Positions 24,257 to 32,245 of a DNA stretch of 64,000 bases are shown here, piece by piece; position 1 is the stretch's first letter; each line of letters begins with the position of its first letter. Position numbers and translations under genes: made by a program. Under the pieces are notes generated by a model. The model ran no database searches, was not told the origin of the DNA, and saw only the letters and a program-made list of their open reading frames with translations. The stretch is from JAFGXT01 sp963677165 (GTDB lineage Bacteria; Verrucomicrobiota; Lentisphaeria; Victivallales; SZUA-371), in NCBI GenBank assembly GCA_963677165.2, contig CAXXSX010000002.1:248001-312000 (forward strand), read 5' to 3'.

Positions 24257-26077
24257 ATGGCTAACATCAGCGACATGAAGGTACTACCTCTCCAGGAAAG
24301 ACTGCGCGGATCACTTCCGAAAGTTGGAATCCGCCCAACCATCGACGGCCGTCGTAAAGGCGTACGTGAATCATTGGAAGACCAGGTTATGGGAATGGCA
24401 AAATCAGCTGCCGCCCTGATCTCTGAAACATTAAAATATCCTAACGGAATGCCGGTCGAATGCGTAATCGCAGACACTTGCATTGGCGGAGTAGCCGAAG
24501 CTGCTGCTTGTGCCGAAAAATTCGCCCGTGAAGGCGTTGGTGTATCTCTTACCGTAACAAACTGCTGGTGCTACGGCGCCGAAACGATGGATATGGATCC
24601 ATACATCCCGAAAGCCGTCTGGGGCTTCAATGGTACGGAACGTCCTGGAGCGGTATATCTGGCAGCAGTACTAGCCGGACACTCCCAGAAGGGACTGCCA
24701 GCATTCGGTATCTATGGTCGTGACGTAAAAGAAGCCACCGATACAGCAATTCCAGAAGATGTATCTGAAAAAATCATCCGTTTCGTAAAAAGTGGTATCG
24801 CCGTTGCCTACATGAAAGGCAAATCCTACCTGTCAATTGGCGGAACTTCAATGGGGATCGCCGGTTCTATCGTTGATTCCGCATTTATTGAAAACTATCT
24901 TGGAATGCGTAGCGAAGCTATTGACATGAGCGAAATCATTCGCCGCGTCAACGAAGGCATTTACGACCAGGCCGAATTCGAAAAAGCCATGGCATGGACC
25001 AAGGAAAATTGTCCGGAAGGTTTCGATAAGAACAGTCCGGAAAATACATTCAATGCCGAAGAAAAAGCGAATGTCTGGGAATATGTGGTAAAAATGACCA
25101 TTATTGCCCGTGACCTGATGATCGGCAACCCGAAACTGGCAGAAATGGGATTCGGAGAAGAAGCCCTCGGACACAACGCCATAGCATCTGGTTTCCAGGG
25201 ACAGCGCCAGTGGACCGATCATATGCCGAACGGTGACTTCATGGAAGCCATCCTTAATACCTCTTTCGACTGGAACGGAATTCGTCAGGCCTTTGTTGTT
25301 GCCACTGAAAACGACTGCCTGAACGGTATTGCCATGCTGTTCGGTCATCTGCTGACCGGTACCGCACAGGGCTTCTCCGATGTCCGTACCTACTGGAGTC
25401 CGGAAGCAGTTAAAGAAGCAACTGGTTTCGATGTTTCCGGCACATCAGCCGAAAACGGTTTTATCCATCTGATCAACTCCGGCGCAACCACCCTTGACGC
25501 CACCGGCGAACAGATTGTTGACGGCAAACCCGTTATGAAACAGTTCTGGGACATCACTCCGGAGGAAGCCGGAAAATGTCTGGATGCTACCGAATGGTGT
25601 CCGGCGGTTAAAGAATACTTCCGTGGAGGTGGTTTCTCCTCCAGATTCAAAAAAGGTACAAAGGCAGGGATGCCGATGACCATGTCCCGCGTCAATATAA
25701 TCAAAGGGCTGGGCCCGGTTCTGCAGATTGCCGAAGGTTATACTGTTGACCTGCCCGAAGACGTTCATAAGAAGCTTGAAATGCGCACCGACCCGACTTG
25801 GCCGACCACCTGGTTCGCGCCAACTCTTACCGGCGAAGGCGCATTCACCGATACCTACAGCGTTATGGCTAACTGGGGCGCCAACCACGGAGCTTTCAGC
25901 TACGGTCATATCGGTGCGGATCTGATCACCCTGGCTTCCATGCTCCGCATTCCGGTTTGTATGCACAACGTGCCGGAAGAAAAGATCTTCCGTCCGAGCA
26001 CCTGGGCCGCATTCGGCATGGACAAAGAAGGTTCCGACTACAGAGCCTGCCAGAACTTCGGTCCGCTCTATTACTGA
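24257..26077 (+). CDS. fucI: L-fucose isomerase
   Basis: A 606-residue enzyme interconverting L-fucose and L-fuculose (also D-arabinose and D-ribulose) with a divalent metal. Length and sequence match E. coli FucI along the whole chain: P-K-V-G-I-R-P-T-I-D-G-R at 20-31, V-T-N-C-W-C-Y-G, S-Y-L-S-I-G-G-T-S-M-G-I-A-G-S, the T-E-N-D-C-L-N-G segment at 350-357 near the metal site, and a C-terminal H-N-V-P-E-E. Fuculokinase and fuculose-phosphate aldolase are not in the window, so the pathway must be completed elsewhere. A strong terminator follows. Confidence 0.96.
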   Translation: MANISDMKVLPLQERLRGSLPKVGIRPTIDGRRKGVRESLEDQVMGMAKSAAALISETLKYPNGMPVECVIADTCIGGVAEAAACAEKFAREGVGVSLTVTNCWCYGAETMDMDPYIPKAVWGFNGTERPGAVYLAAVLAGHSQKGLPAFGIYGRDVKEATDTAIPEDVSEKIIRFVKSGIAVAYMKGKSYLSIGGTSMGIAGSIVDSAFIENYLGMRSEAIDMSEIIRRVNEGIYDQAEFEKAMAWTKENCPEGFDKNSPENTFNAEEKANVWEYVVKMTIIARDLMIGNPKLAEMGFGEEALGHNAIASGFQGQRQWTDHMPNGDFMEAILNTSFDWNGIRQAFVVATENDCLNGIAMLFGHLLTGTAQGFSDVRTYWSPEAVKEATGFDVSGTSAENGFIHLINSGATTLDATGEQIVDGKPVMKQFWDITPEEAGKCLDATEWCPAVKEYFRGGGFSSRFKKGTKAGMPMTMSRVNIIKGLGPVLQIAEGYTVDLPEDVHKKLEMRTDPTWPTTWFAPTLTGEGAFTDTYSVMANWGANHGAFSYGHIGADLITLASMLRIPVCMHNVPEEKIFRPSTWAAFGMDKEGSDYRACQNFGPLYY

Positions 26078-26160
26078 GTCCGTAGGACGGCGGAGAATCT
26101 CCGCTGAAAAATTGAGCGCAACGCTCCTGCGTCACTTTCGCAGGAGCGAGTAATACAGAC
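26078..26160. repeat. Cluster of small palindromes
   Basis: GCGGAGA at 26090-26096 pairs with TCTCCGC at 26098-26104, and GCTCCTGCG at 26123-26131 pairs perfectly with CGCAGGAGC at 26139-26147. Similar pieces occur at 10590-10604 and near 7400 (CGCAGGAGCATTA). REP-like. Confidence 0.65.
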
Positions 26161-26168
26161 TGAATTCC

Positions 26169-26202
26169 GCTCCCGCTTTCAAATGAAGGCGGGAGCTTTT
26201 TT
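26169..26202 (+). terminator. Strong rho-independent terminator after fucI
   Basis: GCTCCCGCTTTC (26169-26180) pairs with GAAGGCGGGAGC (26185-26196, one G-T pair), AAAT loop, followed by six T. Confidence 0.92.
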
Positions 26203-26236
26203 ATGGAGATTTTCATGCACAATGAAAAATAGATAT

Positions 26237-26725
26237 TTACCGGATAAAATGGGTTATTTTGGCATAAAATCTACCATCTCTTCTGGACACATACATTTCT
26301 ATATTAAATGCAGTATTTTCTCCTGTAATTTCGAAGAACTCAGTAAGATAGAAATTACGCTCTTTATAAAGTATTTCAGGAACCTTGATCGTCATGTAGT
26401 CCTCAACACCAATTGTCCTTAAGTTCAATGAATTATCAAGGCAGAACCTTTTAACTTCCTCCTGTTTTATTTTCCCATAGAGAACGAGAGAAAATCCTTT
26501 ACTATATTCATTTTGCTTAAAAATATATTTGTACGTTCCAGATGGGAAACCACTTATTTTTATATCCTTGGAAATACTATAGAGGCTTGAGGCTGTTCCT
26601 TTGATAACATTAACTTTTCGACCAAGATAAATATATCTAACAGTGAAAACAAAAAACAAAGGAATTGAAACTACAAGCATCCATAAAATGATTTTCTTCA
26701 CATTTTTTTCTCCAATACGAAACAT
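26237..26725 (-). CDS. Hypothetical membrane-anchored protein
   Basis: Up to 162 residues: one N-terminal membrane helix (about 10-29) and an external domain of mixed strands and helices with no recognised motif. A GTG at 26701 preceded by GGAG is a better start than the ATG at 26725; it removes eight residues. AT-rich and Lys-rich compared with neighbours. Next on the strand after a similar single-helix protein (26786-27361), 60 bp away; the two may form a unit. Function unknown. Confidence 0.6.
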   Translation of the reverse strand: MFRIGEKNVKKIILWMLVVSIPLFFVFTVRYIYLGRKVNVIKGTASSLYSISKDIKISGFPSGTYKYIFKQNEYSKGFSLVLYGKIKQEEVKRFCLDNSLNLRTIGVEDYMTIKVPEILYKERNFYLTEFFEITGENTAFNIEMYVSRRDGRFYAKITHFIR

Positions 26726-26785
26726 ACCTTATGTCTAATCTTCCAACCATCTTAATTCAACACTTTCTACAGGAAAGAGTGAGAA

Positions 26786-27361
26786 TTATTCATCTAAATT
26801 GTTTTTTAATACAACCTCTCTCAAATATTTAAGAATACGACTTCTCTCTTGTATCGTATAAATACTGATTATTTTTCCATCTTTGTAAATATCTCCGGGA
26901 AATATTAAGTCTGGAGATTTTACTGTTACATGTACACCAGAATCTCTTCTTATTCTCAAAACTGGATAAGTTATATCCTTCCCTTTTTCATTTTCGGTAT
27001 AATTTTTGATAAAGTCTTTCTTTAAAGCGACTCCTATGATCAAATCTTCCATACAATTTGTACAATCAGGTAAGGTAATTACTACAATGTTATTATTGGG
27101 ATTGCAGAGATAAACATAAACGACTTTGTATTTGCTTATAGTATACTCCGAGAATCGTTTAATTCCTTTAGGTAGCGTCTCCTCGCTTGAACTTATTAAA
27201 TACCTATTAACCCCTAACAATGCCATATATTCATCTGTATATTCATATTTTTTTCTAGAGCTGTGGGAAAATAATCCTCTGTCAAATATCATGCATAACA
27301 ATGAGTCAGTAAGTATTATTATCAAAAAAAAGGAAATTAATATTAAGAACGTGTTCTTCAT
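26786..27361 (-). CDS. Hypothetical membrane-anchored protein
   Basis: A 191-residue protein with an N-terminal hydrophobic helix (about 4-26, either signal or anchor) and a beta-rich external part with a C-x-x-C (C-T-N-C). No family recognised. AT-rich, Lys/Ile/Asn-rich composition. Upstream of the equally obscure 26237 gene on the same strand. The weak ribosome site makes the exact start uncertain. Function unknown. Confidence 0.6.
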   Translation of the reverse strand: MKNTFLILISFFLIIILTDSLLCMIFDRGLFSHSSRKKYEYTDEYMALLGVNRYLISSSEETLPKGIKRFSEYTISKYKVVYVYLCNPNNNIVVITLPDCTNCMEDLIIGVALKKDFIKNYTENEKGKDITYPVLRIRRDSGVHVTVKSPDLIFPGDIYKDGKIISIYTIQERSRILKYLREVVLKNNLDE

Positions 27362-27649
27362 ATAAGCCCATTTCTCATTTCAATTTTCCCAAAGCAATAA
27401 ATTCGATGAAATGCCTAATTTCCCAGCCATTTCACAAAAATGGGAGCATACAGCACACAGCATCCTCCTATTACAAACTAATATTTTATGTATAGTACCA
27501 CCAGGAAATATGAATACAAATATGTTTTTAGTTTCAATCCGCAGACTAGTGATACTGACCATTTTCTCGTTGAAAAAGGTTGAGGGAAGGATTATAGTAA
27601 TAAATATAATGAGGCTTGTGCTGAATGCTTAGCATTCATTTTTTTCAGA

Positions 27650-27922
27650 GTAGCTTGCGCTGTCCCAGCGCAAATAGCAATTTTGCTGATATCGTGTGGA
27701 TTTAGGGATAACCTCTAAAGTTACGAATTTAGGTAGGGCGTGCTCTCCGTAGCGAGCCGTCTTCAGGGATTTTGTGCTCAAACACAAAATAGCGGACGGT
27801 TACGGAGAACCATCCCTACACGAGAAACTGCATTTCGCACGAGTCTTTTGTGGTAAAGAGAAATCCGTGTCAACGGCGTTTGCGGCAGACTTGCTATTTG
27901 CGTTGGGAACAACGCAAGCTAC
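27650..27922. repeat. R1 core element, copy c, interrupted by R2
   Basis: Left arm GTAGCTTGCGCTGTCCCAGC and right arm ending GCAAGCTAC are inverted repeats. Each arm is itself a hairpin: TTGCGCTG/CAGCGCAA on the left and TTGCGTTG/CAACGCAA on the right, a compensatory change. The loop between them has been filled by an R2 element (27731-27849). Confidence 0.88.
27731..27849. repeat. Palindromic repeat R2, copy c (nested)
   Basis: Reverse orientation relative to 14419-14562 and 60964-61108. It keeps the central GCTCAAACACAAAAT/ATTTTGTG hairpin and one AAAAGACTCGTGCGAAATGC end; the other end is shortened. Confidence 0.85.
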
Positions 27923-28020
27923 TTGGGAATCTAAAATTCGGAGGAATTTTATTCAGATAATTTAAGAATTTTACAATCATAGTTTTCACGTGATTATTAC
28001 GTGAATTTATTTTCGTTCGT

Positions 28021-28176
28021 GTAGTTCAAAACCGCCAAATTTAAACTCAAAACGCGAACAGGAAAACAGCACCCTTGTGTATACTTGGGCGGTGTTTGCT
28101 TGTTGTTTTGAGTAGGGCTTGGCGGTCCTTGAACTACGGCAAGTACAACGCCGCCCTTTTTCATTTTTAGGGCGGC
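28021..28176 (+). ncRNA. Structured leader or palindromic element before the STAS-like gene
   Basis: Outer arms GTAGTTCAAAACCGCCAA (28021-28038) and TTGGCGGTCCTTGAACTAC (28119-28137) are inverted repeats with a 2-base bulge; inside, CTCAAAAC (28046-28053) pairs with GTTTTGAG (28105-28112) and further imperfect pairs continue to a small loop. A second hairpin GCCGCCCT/AGGGCGGC (28150-28157, 28169-28176) ends 21 bp before the start codon. Could be a cis-regulatory RNA or a mobile palindrome; which is not known. Confidence 0.5.
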
Positions 28177-28196
28177 AACTCACAAAGGGGGTTGCC

Positions 28197-28538
28197 ATGG
28201 CAATCAGGGAAATCGTGGTTCGTGAAGGGGAAATATCGGTAAGAATGGACGGAATCTTAACCGCAGAGGATTTAGAACGGGTACAAGGTCAGATTTACTA
28301 TAATGAGGAATTCATAAAACAGCTCAACCGTCAGACATTTGACTTTTCGGAGATCACTGACAGCACACTTACTCATTCGCAAATATTCTATTTATCCGTA
28401 ATGGATAATTCTGCCTTACAAACAAATCCCCAGATGGAACTAATAAAAATAGCGTCGTCCGATAAAATCATAAAACTCTGCCACCAATGGCATCAGAACC
28501 TGATCCGTCAAGCCAATATAAAAATATTGCGTGTATGA
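28197..28538 (+). CDS. Small STAS-like protein
   Basis: A 113-residue soluble protein. The ATG at 28197 is chosen over an upstream in-frame ATG at 28119 because AAAGGGGGT lies 8 bp before it and the upstream codons fall in the hairpin leader. The alternation of strand (I-R-E-I-V-V-R-E-G), helix, strand (T-F-D-F-S-E-I-T-D-S) and helices is compatible with a STAS/SpoIIAA-like fold, but there is no diagnostic motif. The last 21 codons and the bases just after the stop recur, inverted, at 58101-58174, so this gene or its 3' end has been copied. Function unknown. Confidence 0.62.
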   Translation: MAIREIVVREGEISVRMDGILTAEDLERVQGQIYYNEEFIKQLNRQTFDFSEITDSTLTHSQIFYLSVMDNSALQTNPQMELIKIASSDKIIKLCHQWHQNLIRQANIKILRV

Positions 28539-28783
28539 GGTATATAATTACAATGCCGACGTCTGTCTTGCAAGCTTGATTATTTTGTTTCGAGCTTGTT
28601 TTTTGGCATGTATAATGCTTAAATTCAAACTGATATTTTAATTTATAGAGATGCGTCAGGAGAGACGAGTGTCGAAATTAAAGTCATCCGGTTGTTATTT
28701 TCGACAAAAAATTTTATTGAGTTGAAAGAATGGAATACTTTCGGGTGTTGGCTATAGAATAGGGAGTTTTTCAGGGAATTATA
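28539..28783. promoter_or_regulatory. Upstream region of the glycosyltransferase-like pair
   Basis: About 245 bp, no gene. AGGGA lies 6 bp before the ATG at 28784. No clear consensus promoter. Confidence 0.35.
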
Positions 28784-29815
28784 ATGGACAATACAGTTGA
28801 AAAGAAAGAAGTAAAAGAAGAAGATAAAAAGCTGATACTTAAAAAAAGAAAAAAGCTCAGCGAAATGAAAAAGCAGATGCTGGCGGATATCTATGTACCG
28901 GTAGAAAAGATATCAGAATATACATTCTGTTTTTATGGGGAATTTGGCTTTGAAATGATTACATGGGTTCCATTTGTTAAATTTATCAGCGAAAAATATA
29001 ATGTAAAAGTTAAAACATGTTCTTTTCCAGGCAGCTCGGTTTATTATTATTTCTCTGATCATACAGAAGTCAGTCTCGAAGATCCTAAAGTGTGTCAAGG
29101 ATTCATGCAGAATTATCTGAACGTTTCCAAGAAACTTGGAATTAAAGTGAATAAATTGATTTTTCCATGTCTTGACCACAAGAAACGACGTATTGTCGTG
29201 GGGAACTGCGAGTTCAACATGTGGAACCTGCTTGGAGAACGTTTACCGTTGAACTTTCATTCAAAACTGGACTTTAGTCATGTTGATAAAGAACTTCCAT
29301 TTGAGACAGACCGTCCGGTGGTAACGATTAACAACAAGGGGTATACCCAGAATTTTCATGATACCATGGCGCATAATTTTTTCAATCGATGGGAAGTTAT
29401 CAAGCTGCGGGATTATCTAATCGGTAAAGGTTTTTTTGTTGCTTATAACCAGTTCCGCACTGTTGGTTTGAATGATACTGAGGTGGATTGTAATTTGAAT
29501 ATGGAAGATATTTTTGGGCTTGATGATAATTCATATGATATGAACGATTATTATCAGCAGCTTGATATAAATGAAATTAATTTAAATCAGTTGAATCTAT
29601 TTAATCATTCTGAGTTTGTGATTGGTGTTCAGGGAGGCGGAATTGCCATGCCGGCAGCCTGCAGGAAAGACCTGTTTGCAATTCAACGGGTTGGAGATAC
29701 CCTTGATTATGGGAATCTGGAAAGAATGTATGGAGTAAAATCGAAGAGCTTTTATGAAGTCGATCATTTGCTTACCTATCTGGATTCCTGCTATTTGAAA
29801 AGTCCGTCTGAATAA
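28784..29815 (+). CDS. Putative glycosyltransferase, paralogue 1
   Basis: A 343-residue protein with a Lys/Glu-rich coiled N-terminus (1-35). It is homologous to the next gene through its whole length: F-Y-G-E-F-G-F-E-M then W-V-P-F-V-K-F-I-S-E-K-Y-N-V-K, G-N-C-E-F-N, D-R-P-V-V, S-E-F-V-I-G-V-Q-G-G-G, C-R-K-D-L and Y-L-D-S at the end. The late G-V-Q-G-G-G-I segment resembles the nucleotide-sugar site (G-x-H-G-A-G-L) of several GT-B glycosyltransferases. No signal peptide or helix. Neighbouring glf suggests surface-glycan synthesis. Glycosyltransferase is an inference, not a firm match. Confidence 0.6.
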   Translation: MDNTVEKKEVKEEDKKLILKKRKKLSEMKKQMLADIYVPVEKISEYTFCFYGEFGFEMITWVPFVKFISEKYNVKVKTCSFPGSSVYYYFSDHTEVSLEDPKVCQGFMQNYLNVSKKLGIKVNKLIFPCLDHKKRRIVVGNCEFNMWNLLGERLPLNFHSKLDFSHVDKELPFETDRPVVTINNKGYTQNFHDTMAHNFFNRWEVIKLRDYLIGKGFFVAYNQFRTVGLNDTEVDCNLNMEDIFGLDDNSYDMNDYYQQLDINEINLNQLNLFNHSEFVIGVQGGGIAMPAACRKDLFAIQRVGDTLDYGNLERMYGVKSKSFYEVDHLLTYLDSCYLKSPSE

Positions 29816-29839
29816 CCAACTGGAATCATGGAGTTTTTT

Positions 29840-30871
29840 ATGAACAATGATAGTATTGCAGAGAAAATGCAAAAAATAGATAATCGGCTTCAGTTGGAGC
29901 AGAGGCTGCGTGACTCGATGCCGGATATAAAAATTCCGGAGGAGAAGATTGAAGATGTTCTGTTCTGTTTCTGGGGGCAACCGAGTTATGAGATTCTGGG
30001 CTGGTTGCCTTTCCTTAAATTTATTAAAGAAAAGTACAATGTGAAACTGACTACCTGTTCATCTTTGCAGACTGCTTCATTATATAATTTTTCCGCTAAA
30101 CATATCGCATTCAAGGCTGATTTTATTCCTGAATTCAGGTCAGGATTACGCCTCAAGCAAATTGCATATTATGAAGATTATAAAAGACTTCAGGGTTTGC
30201 TGAAAATTGATATGTCAAAAATGGTCTTCCCAAGCTCTACTTTTATTGGAAGACATATTTTTATTGGTGATTGCGAATGGAATATTAAGAATGTTTTAAG
30301 CGTATTTCCCACGAATTACTATTCTCCACTAGACTATTCGGATATCAATATAAATTTGCCTTTTAAAACAGATAAACCGATCGTACTTCTCTGTAACAAA
30401 AATTACCGTCATGTGACCTTTAATAGTCTTGATAAAAGTTTTTTTGACAGCTCCGAACTAATCCGACTCAAAGATTTTCTGACAAAGCATGGTTTTTTCT
30501 GCGTATATTATCAGTTTGATGATATTGTCGCGGAAAGGGGGCGGGACAGAGAACAGCTGCATGCCGAAAATATTTTTGGGAATGATGATAGCTCATACTT
30601 TATCAATCCGGGTCTTAAAAATATTGATTTTAAAACATTAATGGGATATATGCATGCCTCTGAATTTGTTATTTCCGCTTCGGGACACGTCAGCTACCTT
30701 TCAATGTTGTGTAGAAAAGACTTGTATTTGATGTTGGCATGTGGCCATTACACTGACTACAAAAGCATGAGCTCTATATATCAGACGAAATTTGAGCCTT
30801 TCTTCTCGGTCGATTTTATGATGCCGTATCTGGATTCGGTTGTGGATGAACGATATAAGAAGACCACTTGA
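29840..30871 (+). CDS. Putative glycosyltransferase, paralogue 2
   Basis: About 343 residues from the ATG at 29840, chosen because GGAG at 29830-29833 is correctly spaced; the ATG at 29828 would overlap that site. It aligns with paralogue 1 at all landmarks (W-G-Q-P-S-Y-E-I; W-L-P-F-L-K-F-I-K-E-K-Y-N-V-K; G-D-C-E-W-N; S-E-F-V-I-S; C-R-K-D-L; P-Y-L-D-S), but the Gly-rich loop reads S-A-S-G-H-V-S-Y. Start is 24 bp after paralogue 1, so they form an operon. The different loop suggests a different donor or acceptor. Function inferred from context only. Confidence 0.58.
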   Translation: MNNDSIAEKMQKIDNRLQLEQRLRDSMPDIKIPEEKIEDVLFCFWGQPSYEILGWLPFLKFIKEKYNVKLTTCSSLQTASLYNFSAKHIAFKADFIPEFRSGLRLKQIAYYEDYKRLQGLLKIDMSKMVFPSSTFIGRHIFIGDCEWNIKNVLSVFPTNYYSPLDYSDININLPFKTDKPIVLLCNKNYRHVTFNSLDKSFFDSSELIRLKDFLTKHGFFCVYYQFDDIVAERGRDREQLHAENIFGNDDSSYFINPGLKNIDFKTLMGYMHASEFVISASGHVSYLSMLCRKDLYLMLACGHYTDYKSMSSIYQTKFEPFFSVDFMMPYLDSVVDERYKKTT

Positions 30872-30921
30872 AGGTGTGATTAGAGAAAAACATATCTTTT
30901 CGTGTCTTGGAGGAAATAAGT

Positions 30922-32040
30922 TCAGCCCTGCAATTCACTGGCTGATAATTTCAGGGCGCTGGCGATTGATTGATCCATGTTATAATAGCTGAATTCTCCG
31001 AGACGTCCTCCGAATACAACATTTTTTTCATTTTCAGCCAGCTTGGAATATTTTTTATACAATTTATCATTTTTTTCGTCGTTGACCGGATAATAAGGGG
31101 TAGTTCCGGTTTCATATGACTGTGGGTATTCATAAGAAATAACTGTATCAGGTTGTTCGCCAAATTCAAAATGCTTATGCTCAATTGTTCTTGTATACGG
31201 AACTTTATGGGAGGTATAATTAACTACTGCATTACCTTGATAATTATCTATGCCGTTGAGCATCTTATGTTCAAAACGCAGACTGCGATAATCCAATGCG
31301 CCATAACAATATTCAAAATATTCATCGATCGGACCTGTGAATATTATTTTTTCCGCAATTACTGATAAGTTTTCTCTGTCGTTCATAAAGTCGGTATTAA
31401 GTCTTACTTCCGAATTCTTCAGCAGTTTTTCAAAAATCTTAGTATACCCGCCAACAGGAATTCCCTGATAGGGGACATCATAATAATTATTGTTGTACGT
31501 AAGGCGCAGGGGCAGTCGCTTGATCAGGAAAGCCGGTAGTTGGTCCGCGGGTTTGCCCCATTGTTTTTCGGAATATTCCTTGATCAGTTTTTCGTAGATA
31601 TCTCTGCCAACCAGACTGAGAGACTGCTGCTCAAGATTGGATATTGTATCCATGTTCCGATATGAAGCAGTTTGCTGATCAATTATCTTGCGTGTTTCTG
31701 CCGGTGTTTTTACTCCCCATAGTTGTCTGAAAGTGTTCATGTTAAAAGGCAGATTAAACATTTCATCCTTATACATTGCTATCGGAGAATTGACATAATG
31801 ATTAAATTCAGAAAATTTATTAATATATTGCCATATATCTAATTGACGGGTAAAGAAAATATGCGCACCGTATTCATGGACGTTGATATCAGCCACATTG
31901 TGGGTGAAGCAATTCCCTCCAATATGAGAGCGTTTATCAATAACCATGCATTTTTTGCCTGCACAAGAAGCCTCATGCGCAAAAACGCTTCCGTAAAAAC
32001 CGGCACCCACGACTAAATAGTCATATTGTTTTCCAGACAT
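30922..32040 (-). CDS. glf: UDP-galactopyranose mutase
   Basis: A flavoenzyme of about 372 residues converting UDP-galactopyranose to UDP-galactofuranose for surface polysaccharides. The start M-S-G-K at 32040 is preferred over 32082 because AAAGG lies 7 bp upstream. FAD-binding G-A-G-F-Y-G at 12-17; R-S-H-I-G-G-N-C at about 37-44; H-E-Y-G-A-H-I-F; substrate region Y-S-E-K-Q-W-G; R-L-P-L-R-L-T-Y-N-N-N-Y; late G-R-L-G-E-F-x-Y-Y-N-M-D-Q. Length normal. Convergent with the two putative glycosyltransferases, suggesting a galactofuranose-containing glycan. Confidence 0.95.
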   Translation of the reverse strand: MSGKQYDYLVVGAGFYGSVFAHEASCAGKKCMVIDKRSHIGGNCFTHNVADINVHEYGAHIFFTRQLDIWQYINKFSEFNHYVNSPIAMYKDEMFNLPFNMNTFRQLWGVKTPAETRKIIDQQTASYRNMDTISNLEQQSLSLVGRDIYEKLIKEYSEKQWGKPADQLPAFLIKRLPLRLTYNNNYYDVPYQGIPVGGYTKIFEKLLKNSEVRLNTDFMNDRENLSVIAEKIIFTGPIDEYFEYCYGALDYRSLRFEHKMLNGIDNYQGNAVVNYTSHKVPYTRTIEHKHFEFGEQPDTVISYEYPQSYETGTTPYYPVNDEKNDKLYKKYSKLAENEKNVVFGGRLGEFSYYNMDQSIASALKLSASELQG

Positions 32041-32245
32041 AAAAAACCTTTGAATATTCCGAACAATAAATGGAGAGTTCATAGAAAAACCCCATTACAA
32101 TATAGCGGTCAAAGGTCATATTTATTTAGGGTTTCAGAATAAACTACTGGATAAAAAAAAGTAAATTTTGTAATCCTGTAACTTCATTCATTGCCCATAA
32201 AAAGTTGACTGGATTTTATTTCTCCTCTGGCTGTTGAAATTATGT

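Larger units (their letters stand above)
27362..28020. other. Noncoding region holding R1 copy c with nested R2 copy c
   Basis: No gene. Besides the repeats, TTCACGT at 27985-27991 pairs with ACGTGAA at 27999-28005. Confidence 0.6.

Noticed and set aside
24848..25348. Long antisense frame inside fucI (and similar long frames opposite nrdJ, the GH2-like gene and cellobiose phosphorylase)
   Set aside because: Shadows of strongly coding genes; no ribosome sites or family features.
27611..28020. CRISPR-like repeats
   Set aside because: The repeats are palindromic, nested and unequally spaced; no regular repeat-spacer array and no cas gene.
28119..28196. N-terminal extension of the STAS-like gene
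   Set aside because: The codons lie inside the hairpin leader and the ATG at 28197 has the ribosome site.
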